In this document: piece after piece, positions 1 to 5,903 of the stretch
Position numbering within the stretch: position 1 is the stretch's first letter
How the letters are laid out: each line of letters begins with the position of its first letter
Source: DUOJ01 sp041676265
GTDB lineage: Bacteria; Spirochaetota; Spirochaetia; Sphaerochaetales; Sphaerochaetaceae
Length of the DNA stretch: 10,605 bases
Direction of reading: 5' to 3'
Assembly (NCBI GenBank): GCA_041676265.1
Contig: JBAYSE010000056.1
Span: forward strand, 1 to 10,605
The notes under the pieces: model-generated
Seen by the model: only the letters and a program-made list of their open reading frames with translations
Told to the model about the DNA's origin: nothing
Database searches by the model: none
Made by a program: the position numbers and the translations under genes

Positions 1-64
1 AATACCTTCCTAGCATTACCAGAGTTCACCACAACCTCAGAAGCGAAAACAGAAATCTGTAATG

Positions 65-166
65 GGGTAGAAGTGACTACCCTCTTTGGCAAAAAAAATA
101 GGACTCAGCTATGAGAAACTTCACACGCAATCTGTCCAGCTTTTTTACGCCAAGCCCTACTTTAAT
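65..166 (-). pseudogene. possible decayed fragment of the 4121-4909 protein family
   Basis: Bases 65-91 match 4206-4232 at 23 of 27 positions, the four mismatches being adjacent. In the intact gene this stretch encodes AKEGIIFYP near residues 227-235. Read on the minus strand, one frame here gives AKEGSHFYP. The neighbouring frame upstream gives KKLDRLRVKF and then SYFFCQRG, which can be laid with gaps against KTIDR...QFDY...GIYFGRAKEG of the intact protein. The match is therefore split across two frames and broken by stops (one at 77-79). I infer a frameshifted remnant of a paralogue. The alternative is chance similarity around a shared small hairpin (GGGTAG...CTACCC). I see no similarity left of position 65. 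Confidence 0.3.
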
Positions 167-181
167 TGGATCCGGTAGTGT

Positions 182-198
182 TGTGATTTAGAATCACA
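182..198. other. short perfect hairpin downstream of the tRNA
   Basis: TGTGATT (182-188) and AATCACA (192-198) form a 7-bp stem with a 3-base loop, just past the tRNA 3' end. It could help end or process the tRNA transcript, but neither side has a T run, so it is not a convincing intrinsic terminator. Confidence 0.3.
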
Positions 199-202
199 TG
201 TA

Positions 203-275
203 TAGCAGGGGTAGGACTCGAACCTACGACCTCCGGGTTATGAGCCCGACGAGCTGCCAACTGCTCTACCCTGCG
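203..275 (-). tRNA. initiator tRNA-fMet (anticodon CAT)
   Basis: The minus strand folds into a complete 73-base cloverleaf. The acceptor stem is CGCAGGG/CCCTGCT, the D stem GAGC/GCTC, the anticodon loop CTCATAA with CAT at 242-240, and the T arm GTAGG-TTCGAGT-CCTAC. It has the bacterial initiator signs. Position 1 (C) does not pair with position 72 (T); the anticodon stem carries three stacked G-C pairs next to the loop (GGG/CCC); and the D stem has A11-T24. The tRNA should therefore deliver formyl-methionine at start codons and not act in elongation. The CCA end is not encoded (TAC follows the discriminator A) and must be added after transcription. It stands alone, with its own promoter at 289-317. 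Confidence 0.96.
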
Positions 276-288
276 ACGACTGTCACAA

Positions 289-317
289 ACTATATAGAGG
301 ATGGGTTAAATAGTCAA
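289..317 (-). promoter_or_regulatory. sigma-70 type promoter of the initiator tRNA
   Basis: On the minus strand TTGACT (317-312) and TATAGT (294-289) are separated by exactly 17 bases. Transcription should start near 282, about seven bases before the mature tRNA end at 275. Confidence 0.8.
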
Positions 318-404
318 TATGAGGGCTATTAAATATAAGGAGGTGGAATTTCTGAAATTGGTCCCATTCTTAACATCCTTGAAAGGTAGAAGCGCTTAGA
401 ATTC

Positions 405-528
405 CCTATACTGTGTCATTAGTATACATATTGCAGGAATTTTAATTCAATTTGTTTCACTTTGTTGCTTCCGTGAACATTAAAGTTCCTTAAACAATGA
501 AAATGTATAGATATGACACAGTGATAGG
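405..528. repeat. long imperfect inverted repeat upstream of the sigma-54 promoter
   Basis: The arm at 405-429 reads CCTATACTGTGTCAT, three bases, TATACAT. The reverse complement of 503-528 reads CCTATCACTGTGTCAT, three bases, TATACAT. The arms thus agree apart from one inserted base and a 3-base block. The left arm also contains its own dyad, TATACT-N8-AGTATA (407-426). The arm centres are about 93 bases apart and lie roughly 110 and 200 bases upstream of the predicted sigma-54 start. This suits paired binding sites for an enhancer-binding protein. The alternative is a small MITE-like element with terminal inverted repeats, but I see no target-site duplication. Between the arms (430-502) I see no gene, only a small dyad GAAC-N6-GTTC at 475-488. 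Confidence 0.65.
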
Positions 529-594
529 AGTGTTTGAATTTTCTTGTTTACTCTATCTGCTTATATAGTAAGAGATTATTTACAGTAATAAGAG

Positions 595-611
595 TTGGCA
601 CGCTAGTTGCT
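595..611 (+). promoter_or_regulatory. sigma-54 (-24/-12) promoter of the small heat-shock gene
   Basis: The sequence TTGGCACGCTAGTTGCT matches the sigma-54 consensus TTGGCACG-N4-TTGCW at every fixed position. The GG at 597-598 and the GC at 609-610 are separated by the required ten bases. The start is expected near 621-622. That rules out translation from the ATG at 621 and supports the ATG at 657. A sigma-54 holoenzyme needs an ATP-driven activator bound upstream; the inverted repeat at 405-528 is a candidate site. Confidence 0.87.
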
Positions 612-656
612 TATATATAGATGAACATAGAAAATAAAAGTTACGGAGGTGTAATT

Positions 657-1097
657 ATGAAGTATATTGTTACAAGAAACCCAGGAGCAGTCAGGGCAAC
701 AAGAGATTTTGATAGTCTATTTAATAGTCTGTGGAACAACTGGGGTTTGCCCACCACTAAAACTCCTTCGGTAGACATTTGGGAAGATAATACCAATTAC
801 GTCTTAGAAGCAGAGCTACCAGGATTCAGCGAGAAAGATGTTGATGTCCATGTTGACAAACATGTTTTGAAGATCTCCAGCCTCTGTGAGGTTGAAAAAG
901 AGGTGAAAGAGGACAAAGTTAGCCCCAATTACCTGATTAGGGAGCGCTCTTGCAGCAGCTTTGAGAGGAGTTTTGCTCTTCCAGAGGGAGTTGATGAAGA
1001 GAAGATTGAGGGAACCTTCAAGAACGGTATCTTAACAGTGACGATCCCAAAACTTCCTGCAACACAACCTAAGAAAATTGATGTAAAAATCAAATAG
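657..1097 (+). CDS. small heat-shock protein, Hsp20/alpha-crystallin family
   Basis: This is a cytoplasmic ATP-independent holdase that binds unfolding proteins and forms oligomers (family knowledge). The product has 146 residues, usual for the family. The N-terminal arm contains FDSLFNSLWNNW, as in class A bacterial sHsps. The alpha-crystallin domain runs from about residue 36 to 130, with the VDIWEDNTNYVLEAELPG strand pair at its start and the conserved G-x-L element in NGILTVTIPK near its end. A C-terminal IDV tripeptide fits the I-x-I/V anchor that docks into a neighbouring subunit. I chose ATG 657, not 621, because GGAGGT lies at 645-650 and the sigma-54 start falls near 621. It is a single-gene unit ending at the hairpin at 1119-1144. 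The unusual point is its sigma-54 control, where a HrcA-, sigma-32- or housekeeping-type promoter would be expected. Confidence 0.93.
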   Translation: MKYIVTRNPGAVRATRDFDSLFNSLWNNWGLPTTKTPSVDIWEDNTNYVLEAELPGFSEKDVDVHVDKHVLKISSLCEVEKEVKEDKVSPNYLIRERSCSSFERSFALPEGVDEEKIEGTFKNGILTVTIPKLPATQPKKIDVKIK

Positions 1098-1118
1098 TTA
1101 GAAGGTACATCCGACCTT

Positions 1119-1146
1119 AGTAGCCGCCTGAATGGGCGGCTACTTT
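1119..1146 (+). terminator. intrinsic terminator after the heat-shock gene
   Basis: AGTAGCCGCC (1119-1128) pairs perfectly with GGCGGCTACT (1135-1144) across a 6-base loop. The T run after the stem is short (TTT, then AG), so the structure is strong but the tail is weak. Confidence 0.72.
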
Positions 1147-1185
1147 AGTCTGTAGCAGTTTTAACTAGTTTCATCCTCCATCCTT

Positions 1186-1194
1186 TGTTATAAT
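1186..1194 (+). promoter_or_regulatory. extended -10 promoter of the encapsulin operon
   Basis: TGTTATAAT is a perfect -10 box (1189-1194) with the extended TGn element. There is no good -35 at 16-18 bases, as is common for extended -10 promoters. The start should lie near 1201, giving a leader of about 19 bases that contains the SD at 1209-1215. I see no clear iron- or peroxide-responsive operator. Confidence 0.62.
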
Positions 1195-1219
1195 AGCCTT
1201 GTTATTTATAGGAGGGCCT

Positions 1220-1555
1220 ATGCCATATTCAGAACCATATGATGTCTTAGATGAGAAGACACGGGACGTAACACGCGCCATAAAAAGCCTTTGTGAAGAA
1301 CTTGAAGCTATTAGTTACTACCACCAAAGGGTGGCCACGAGTGATGATGCAGAACTGAAAGGAATCATGGCTCACAACCGCGATGAAGAGATTGAACATG
1401 CCTGTATGACTATTGAGTGGTTGAGGAGGAACATGGATGGTTGGGATGAAGAGCTAAAAACTTACCTCTTTACAGAGGGGTCCATCACAGAGTTGGAAGA
1501 TGGCGCCACAGACGCTCAAGAGTCGGGCCTCTCAATTGGCTCGATGAAGAAGTAG
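1220..1555 (+). CDS. encapsulated ferritin (EncFtn), cargo of the encapsulin
   Basis: EncFtn is a half-ferritin. Two short helical chains make one ferroxidase centre, oxidising Fe(II) for storage as mineral inside an encapsulin shell (known from the Rhodospirillum rubrum protein). The product has 111 residues. The metal-site residues are recognisable: E26, E27 and E29 in EELEAISYYHQRV, and E57 and H60 in AHNRDEEIEHACMTIEWL. By alignment from memory these match E31, E32, E34, E62 and H65 of the R. rubrum protein; its W38 is replaced here by Y33. The C-terminus LSIGSMKK (104-111) is a typical encapsulin loading peptide, after an acidic linker. I chose ATG 1220 because AGGAGGG sits at 1209-1215; the longer frame from TTG 1199 would begin at or before the transcript start. 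The shell gene follows after ten bases, so the two are an operon. Confidence 0.93.
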   Translation: MPYSEPYDVLDEKTRDVTRAIKSLCEELEAISYYHQRVATSDDAELKGIMAHNRDEEIEHACMTIEWLRRNMDGWDEELKTYLFTEGSITELEDGATDAQESGLSIGSMKK

Positions 1556-1565
1556 GAGGGTAAAC

Positions 1566-2357
1566 ATGGATGTGTTAAAGAAAGAACTAGCTCCACTGAG
1601 TAGTAAAGTGTGGCAAGAGATTGAAGAGCGAGCGGGTAATTTAATCCGTTCCCGTCTCAGCGCCCGTAAAGTGGTCCATGTCTCTGGTCCCAAAGGCCCC
1701 CTCTACACAGCTGTTCCCGAGGGAAGGCTCGATTTAGTGGATGACAGTGGTGATGTAAAAAGTGGAGTTTTCCAAGTTGCCCCCCTTTGTGAGGCGCGCA
1801 TCCGCTTTGTCTTAAACCGTTGGGAGATGGACAACCTAAGCCGGGGTGCTAAAGACATTGACCTAGATTCTCTGGATGTGGCTGTCGAGAAACTGGTCGA
1901 ATTTGAAGACAAGGCCATCTACTACGGCTATGAAGCGGCCGGTATTGTCGGATTGAAAGAGGCGGCTGCCCACAAACCACTGCCTTTCGGTAAAGATGGT
2001 CCCTCAATTATGGAGAACGTCGCTAAAGCCCTTGTCACACTAAAAGCCCACCATACCGGTGGCCCCTACTCTCTTATAGTAGGCACTGCGGCATGGCTGG
2101 AGCTCAACAAAGTAATCCAAGGCATTCCGTTGTCAGAGCGGATTGAGCGTCTCATTGGTGGTAAAGTAGTCCACTCTCTGGCACTCCAAGAGGCCCTACT
2201 ATTACCCCATGACGATGAGGATTTAGAATTAACTATTGGTCAGGATTACGCTATCGGGTATGAATTCCACGACTCAAAAGAGGTTACCCTCTATCTGACC
2301 GAGTCATTTACTTTCAGGGTTCTAGACCCCAATTTAATCGTTCCTTTCACTGTCTAA
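1566..2357 (+). CDS. enc: encapsulin shell protein, family 1 (HK97 fold)
   Basis: This shell protomer should self-assemble into a small icosahedral nanocompartment enclosing the ferritin encoded just upstream. At 263 residues it is the usual length for a T=1, 60-subunit family 1 encapsulin. The N-terminal helix LKKELAPLSSKVWQEIEERA, which helps form the cargo-binding pocket in this family, is conserved. So are the GPKGPLYTA, RWEMDNLSRG and EFEDKAIYYG segments of the E-loop and P-domain, and the C-terminal GQDYAIGYE and LYLTESFTF strands. W86 lies where the Thermotoga maritima shell has the tryptophan reported to stack on bound flavin (alignment from memory). The SD (AGGAGGG, 1554-1560) overlaps the stop of the ferritin gene, suggesting coupled translation. 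No phage structural genes surround it, so this is a cellular compartment and not a prophage capsid. Confidence 0.95.
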   Translation: MDVLKKELAPLSSKVWQEIEERAGNLIRSRLSARKVVHVSGPKGPLYTAVPEGRLDLVDDSGDVKSGVFQVAPLCEARIRFVLNRWEMDNLSRGAKDIDLDSLDVAVEKLVEFEDKAIYYGYEAAGIVGLKEAAAHKPLPFGKDGPSIMENVAKALVTLKAHHTGGPYSLIVGTAAWLELNKVIQGIPLSERIERLIGGKVVHSLALQEALLLPHDDEDLELTIGQDYAIGYEFHDSKEVTLYLTESFTFRVLDPNLIVPFTV

Positions 2358-2363
2358 TTAGGT

Positions 2364-2381
2364 GCCCCCCTCAGGGGGGGC
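2364..2381 (+). terminator. probable terminator hairpin after the encapsulin gene
   Basis: GCCCCCC (2364-2370) pairs with GGGGGGC (2375-2381) around a 4-base loop, giving a 7-bp all-GC stem seven bases past the stop codon. The following bases (TCTTGAG) are not a true U tract, so it may only weaken read-through into the MATE gene. Confidence 0.5.
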
Positions 2382-2383
2382 TC

Positions 2384-2413
2384 TTGAGCATTATCCTGCT
2401 ATTGGTGTAGATT
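2384..2413 (+). promoter_or_regulatory. promoter of the MATE gene, predicting a leaderless transcript
   Basis: TTGAGC (2384-2389) and TAGATT (2408-2413) are separated by 18 bases. The -10 box ends exactly seven bases before the ATG at 2421, so transcription should begin at or next to the start codon. No SD is present. The -10 matches four of six consensus bases, so this is the weakest of the three such promoters in the window. Confidence 0.5.
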
Positions 2414-2420
2414 AGCAAAC

Positions 2421-3800
2421 ATGCAAAATCCTACCCCAAATAAAATGGCGAGTCGTCCTGTAGGCTCTCTGTTAATCACAATGGGCTCTCCTATCATGTT
2501 GTCAATGATGATCCAAGCCCTTTATAACGTTGTTGACTCAATCTTTATTGCTAGAATTGGTGAAGAGGCTTTAACTGCTGTCTCTTTAGCATTCCCCATA
2601 CAGATGTTGATGATCTCTGTGGCAGTCGGGACTGCCATTGGTGTTAACTCACTCCTCTCGAGACGTTTAGGTGCCCAAGAGCAAAAAGCCGCCTCCAATG
2701 TCGCCATACACGGCCTCTTCTTAGCGGTTGTAATCTGGCTCTTCTTTGCCCTCTTTGGGGCCATACTGACCCCCTTCTTCTTCCAACTCTTTAGCGACTC
2801 TCAGGCGATTATTTCAATGGGTCAAGATTACCTGTTGATTTGTACCACCCTCTCCTTGGGGATTTTTGGGCAATTCGTCGCTGAGAGAATCATGCAGGGG
2901 ACGGGAGACACCATCCACCCCATGATAACTCAAGGTATAGGGGCGATTATTAATATCATATTAGACCCAATTTTTATTTTTGGTTATTTTGGGTTTCCCA
3001 GGATGGGGGTGGCCGGAGCGGCGATTGCCACGGTTATCGGTCAGTGGGTGGCGATGGCATTAGCCTTCTTCTTCATGCTCAGAAAGACTCCTGAATTGAG
3101 TTTTAAATTCAAAGGCTTTCGCCCGCGTCTCAGAATTATTGGCGAGATCTACCAAGTAGGTCTACCCTCTATTATTATGCAATCGATTGGTTCGGTGATG
3201 ACAATCGGCATGAACACCATCCTAATAACCTTCAGCGCCACGGCCGTTGCCGTCTTTGGCGTCTACTTTAAATTGCAAAGTTTTATTTTCCTCCCCGTGT
3301 TTGGTCTCACCGCTGCTATGATTTCGATTGTAGGGTTCAACTACGGAGCGCGGAACAAAGAGAGGGTCAGCCGTACTATCAGGCATGCGGTGTTGATTGC
3401 CTTTGGTGTGATGCTCACCGGTACTCTGGTGTTTCAAGTCTTCCCTAAATTTCTCCTCGAGTTGTTTGACGCCTCACCCGAGATGATGAGAATTGGCAGC
3501 AGGGCCTTACGGATTATTAGCATCCACTTCCCCTTGGCAGGAATTGCCATTATCTTGAGCAGCTCTTTCCAAGCCATCGGCAAGGGCTTTTACAGTCTAA
3601 TCATCTCGATAGTGCGACAACTGGTTATCCTGCTGCCGGCAGCTTTTCTCTTTGCCCGTCTATGGGGACTGGACTATGTCTGGCTGGCCTTCTTAACCTC
3701 AGAAGTAGTCTCTCTGACGCTCTCCATAATCTTCTTTATCGGTATTTATAGAAGGGAGATTGCAACTCTAAAGCAGCCCTTAATCCCTAATCTAGGATAA
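2421..3800 (+). CDS. MATE family multidrug/metabolite exporter
   Basis: This inner-membrane antiporter should export drugs, dyes or metabolites using a Na+ or H+ gradient (family knowledge); the substrate cannot be told from sequence. At 459 residues with about 12 hydrophobic helices it has the standard length and two repeated MATE halves. The N-terminal half has the family signature GSPIMLSMMIQALYNVVDSIF (about 22-42), GEEALTAVSLAFP and GVNSLLSRRLG. The first half closes with MQGTGDTIHPM and the NIILDPIFIF segment. The second half repeats the pattern with VGLPSIIMQ and GFNYGARNKERV. The pattern is closest to the NorM/MepA-like bacterial branch. ATG 2421 has no SD; the later methionines (residues 9 and 21) have none either and would cut into the first helix region. 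The 3' end overlaps the convergent cupin gene by 14 bases. Confidence 0.93.
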   Translation: MQNPTPNKMASRPVGSLLITMGSPIMLSMMIQALYNVVDSIFIARIGEEALTAVSLAFPIQMLMISVAVGTAIGVNSLLSRRLGAQEQKAASNVAIHGLFLAVVIWLFFALFGAILTPFFFQLFSDSQAIISMGQDYLLICTTLSLGIFGQFVAERIMQGTGDTIHPMITQGIGAIINIILDPIFIFGYFGFPRMGVAGAAIATVIGQWVAMALAFFFMLRKTPELSFKFKGFRPRLRIIGEIYQVGLPSIIMQSIGSVMTIGMNTILITFSATAVAVFGVYFKLQSFIFLPVFGLTAAMISIVGFNYGARNKERVSRTIRHAVLIAFGVMLTGTLVFQVFPKFLLELFDASPEMMRIGSRALRIISIHFPLAGIAIILSSSFQAIGKGFYSLIISIVRQLVILLPAAFLFARLWGLDYVWLAFLTSEVVSLTLSIIFFIGIYRREIATLKQPLIPNLG

Positions 3801-4128
3801 TCAAGGCGAGAAAAACCAAAGGTTCCATCTTCGCATTACGGATGGCATGACTCTCGCCATTGCCGGTTATGACAAGGTCGCCGGCCTTAACTATTTTCTC
3901 GCAGTCGCTCTCACTCACGATACCCTCGCCACTAATTATCCAGTAGTATTCAGTTTCACCCTCATGGGTATGTTCCCCGATGGAAGTACCCTGTTTAAGG
4001 GTTATTGTGCCAAAGAGTCGGCAGTGTTGCATCTCTTCTTTTGAGAGGAAATCGACAGTTTGACAAAGCCCATCACCTCCCCGCATTTGGCGCTCCCTGT
4101 AAAGCATCTCGCTAGCTCTTTTAATCAT
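3787..4128 (-). CDS. small single-domain cupin protein
   Basis: This 113-residue protein carries both conserved cupin motifs. Motif 1 (47-67) has the spacing G-x5-HxH-x4-E-x6-G, with metal ligands H53, H55 and E60. Motif 2 (83-98) has G-x5-G-x-G-x2-H-x3-N, with the fourth ligand H94; the usual proline is a glycine. A complete set of 3-His/1-Glu ligands points to a metal-bound beta barrel. Stand-alone Cupin_2 proteins include sugar isomerases, small-molecule sensors and dioxygenase-like enzymes, and I cannot choose among them. The ATG overlaps the end of the upstream gene by 8 bases (4121-4128), so the two are probably co-translated; the SD-like AGGGAC is inside that gene. The stop overlaps the end of the MATE gene tail to tail. 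Confidence 0.88.
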   Translation of the reverse strand: MIKRASEMLYRERQMRGGDGLCQTVDFLSKEEMQHCRLFGTITLKQGTSIGEHTHEGETEYYWIISGEGIVSESDCEKIVKAGDLVITGNGESHAIRNAKMEPLVFLALIILD

Positions 4129-4909
4129 TCGTGTCCCTCTTAATTATATTTGCCGACACTCCCCACTCTCTGTAGCGCTCTTTTATAGTCTCAACAGAGG
4201 GGAGAGGGTAGAAGATTATACCCTCTTTGGCACGACCAAAATAGATCCCTTTATCGATGACGGAATAGTCAAACTGTTCACTGTATGAGCGGTCGATGGT
4301 TTTAGCTTTCTTAAAGGGAGAGCGCCTAATTTCTGCAAAACAGGAGCGTAGATGTTGGCAACTGTCCCAATCAAACAGCCCGAGGCATTCATCTTTTGTT
4401 TTTATGTCATCCAAATCAAAAAGTTTTACATCGGCAAACACAATTGCCGGCACTGAAATATGGCGGGTAGAATCGAGAAGGTAAGTCGCAAAAGAGCGGG
4501 GTTGTAAGGTACTGGCTACCAGTGGTGTTACCGGACAAAGCTCTTTATAAAGGGCATAACCTCGCCATTTCTTAACCTCTTCGTAGAGGCCTTTCTTTAA
4601 ACGGAGGCATTTGCCATCTTTGGTAACCAAGAAAAGATCCCCTAAAAATTCCAAGGGGACCCTCTCAAGGGCTCTGTAAACACTCAAATAGACCGAGTTT
4701 TTGGGCCTGCCATCACTGTGAGCTACACAAGTTTTACGGGCGAATTCCCAATCGTAATCGCTGCCAAATTCACCGGTAATCTCGGCAAAAATTAACTGTT
4801 CTTTAGCGGTATTGTGTTCTCCTCTGGACATATAAAGGGCAAAAGCATCGGCATCTAACATCGAGGCAATCAGCGCCTCTGTTGGAGAAACTAGCAAATA
4901 ATAGTACAT
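4121..4909 (-). CDS. conserved-looking protein of unknown function
   Basis: I do not recognise this 262-residue protein. It appears soluble: no signal peptide and no clear membrane helix, mixed charged and aromatic residues, rich in F, Y, D and K. Visible stretches are SPTEALIASMLDADAFALYM (about 8-27) near the N-terminus; FLGDLFLVTKDGKCLRLKKGLYEEV (about 88-112), which looks like beta strands plus a helix; DSTRHISVPAIVFADVKLFDLDD (about 146-168); and YFGRAKEGIIFYP (223-235). Five cysteines show no metal-binding spacing. The gene is real: GGAGGTG (4920-4914) stands five bases before ATG 4909, there is a promoter at 4927-4954, and translation appears coupled to the cupin that follows. A broken relative seems to lie at 65-166, so the family may be multicopy in this genome. 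The cupin partner hints at a joint task in small-molecule handling, but that is speculation. Confidence 0.8.
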   Translation of the reverse strand: MYYYLLVSPTEALIASMLDADAFALYMSRGEHNTAKEQLIFAEITGEFGSDYDWEFARKTCVAHSDGRPKNSVYLSVYRALERVPLEFLGDLFLVTKDGKCLRLKKGLYEEVKKWRGYALYKELCPVTPLVASTLQPRSFATYLLDSTRHISVPAIVFADVKLFDLDDIKTKDECLGLFDWDSCQHLRSCFAEIRRSPFKKAKTIDRSYSEQFDYSVIDKGIYFGRAKEGIIFYPLPSVETIKERYREWGVSANIIKRDTND

Positions 4910-4926
4910 AGCACACCTCCGGCTTT

Positions 4927-4954
4927 AGTTTAACACAAATGGGATAAGTGGCAA
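4927..4954 (-). promoter_or_regulatory. promoter of the unknown-protein/cupin pair
   Basis: On the minus strand TTGCCA (4954-4949) and TAAACT (4932-4927) are 16 bases apart, with an extended TGn in front of the -10. The start would fall near 4920, so the leader would be only about ten bases and begin at the SD itself. For the plus-strand nfnA gene (region 4955-5054) I found only a poor candidate, TTGCCC (4970) with TAGTCT (4993). Confidence 0.5.
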
Positions 4955-5054
4955 TATTAAAGTGTCTAATTGCCCAAACCCCATTATTTTGGTAGTCTGA
5001 GATTATTAAGGGGAGGCAAACGGAAGCTCTTTTTACTTTCTAGGGAGGTTGGTG

Positions 5055-5903
5055 ATGTTTACTGTTTTAGCCAAGGAAAAAATAGGGAAGGAGGTCTTTA
5101 AAATGGAAGTCCTCGCTCCCAAAATTGCTCAGCGTCGTAAGGCTGGTCAGTTTATCATCCTTCAACAGGGGGGCGAGTACGATGAACGTATCCCGCTTAC
5201 CATTGCCGATGCCGACGAACAGAAAGGTTCAATCACCTTAGTATTCCACGCAGTAGGCGCCGGAACGCACCGCTTAGCGACGCTAGGTGTGGGCGATAGC
5301 ATTAAAAACGTCCTTGGGCCACTGGGACACCCCACCGAGATTAAAAAGTATGGCAAAGTGCTCTGTGTAGGGGGCGGTATTGGAGTGGCTCCTCTCCACC
5401 CGATTGCCCAAGCAATGCAAAAGGCCGGTAACGAGGTCAAAGTTATTATAGGGGCTCGCGAGAAAGAGCTCATCCTCCTAGAGAAAGAGATGCGGGCGCT
5501 TGCCGATGAGGTGATTATCTGCACCGATGACGGCTCGTATGGGAGGCAGGCCTTAGTTACAGAACCGCTCAAAGAGGAGTGTGAAAACTGGCAACCCGAT
5601 CTAGTCGTTGCTATCGGTCCTCCTGTTATGATGAAGTTCTGTACTGCTACCACCCGCGCTTTCAATATCCCCACCATTGTCTCCCTTAACGCCATCATGA
5701 TTGACGGCACCGGCATGTGTGGGGGCTGCAGGGTTAGTATCAACGGAGAGACTAAATTTGCCTGTGTCGATGGTCCCGAGTTTGATGCTTTTGCTGTCGA
5801 CTGGGACAACCTATTACTAAGGTTGGGAACCTATAAAAATGAAGAGGATGAGGCACACCACCGTTGCCATATCGGACTTAACATAAAAGAGGGAGAGGCC
5901 TAA
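5055..5903 (+). CDS. nfnA: NADH-dependent ferredoxin:NADP+ oxidoreductase, small subunit NfnA
   Basis: NfnA is the small subunit of the electron-bifurcating transhydrogenase NfnAB, which links NADH plus reduced ferredoxin to NADPH. It carries FAD, the NAD(H) site and a [2Fe-2S] cluster, as in ferredoxin-NADP reductases and PyrK. The product has 282 residues. The FAD-binding barrel holds ERIPLTIADAD (about 44-54), the place of the usual RxYS/T motif. The nucleotide-binding domain begins with CVGGGIGVAPLHPIAQ (about 104-119). The cluster motif near 217-237 reads D-x4-C-x2-C-x11-C, with aspartate where PyrK-type proteins have the first cysteine. That is typical of Nfn and separates it from PyrK. 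ATG 5055 is chosen because AGGGAGGT ends at 5049; a TTG start at 5049 would overlap that SD. The stop shares one base with nfnB (TAATG). Confidence 0.9.
   Translation: MFTVLAKEKIGKEVFKMEVLAPKIAQRRKAGQFIILQQGGEYDERIPLTIADADEQKGSITLVFHAVGAGTHRLATLGVGDSIKNVLGPLGHPTEIKKYGKVLCVGGGIGVAPLHPIAQAMQKAGNEVKVIIGAREKELILLEKEMRALADEVIICTDDGSYGRQALVTEPLKEECENWQPDLVVAIGPPVMMKFCTATTRAFNIPTIVSLNAIMIDGTGMCGGCRVSINGETKFACVDGPEFDAFAVDWDNLLLRLGTYKNEEDEAHHRCHIGLNIKEGEA

Noticed and set aside
1..114. Open plus-strand frame running from the window edge to a TGA at 112-114, reading into LFGKKNRTQL at its end
   Set aside because: It is 37 codons, has no recognisable motif, and overlaps the region that looks like a decayed minus-strand gene. 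It could be the tail of a real gene starting outside the window, but nothing here supports that.
110..190. Micro-ORF of 26 codons starting at an ATGA overlap with the frame above
   Set aside because: There is no SD and no family resemblance, and its stop falls inside the hairpin at 182-198. Most likely chance.
621..656. Start of the heat-shock protein at ATG 621
   Set aside because: It lies at the predicted sigma-54 transcription start with no SD, whereas ATG 657 has GGAGGT at the right distance.
1566..2357. HK97-fold protein as a prophage capsid
   Set aside because: No portal, terminase, protease or tail genes lie nearby, and the partner is a ferritin with a loading peptide. This is a cellular encapsulin.
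5162..5809. A 215-codon open frame antisense to nfnA
   Set aside because: nfnA has clear FAD, nucleotide and cluster motifs. The antisense frame is rich in S, P and T with no motif, as expected from a shadow frame.
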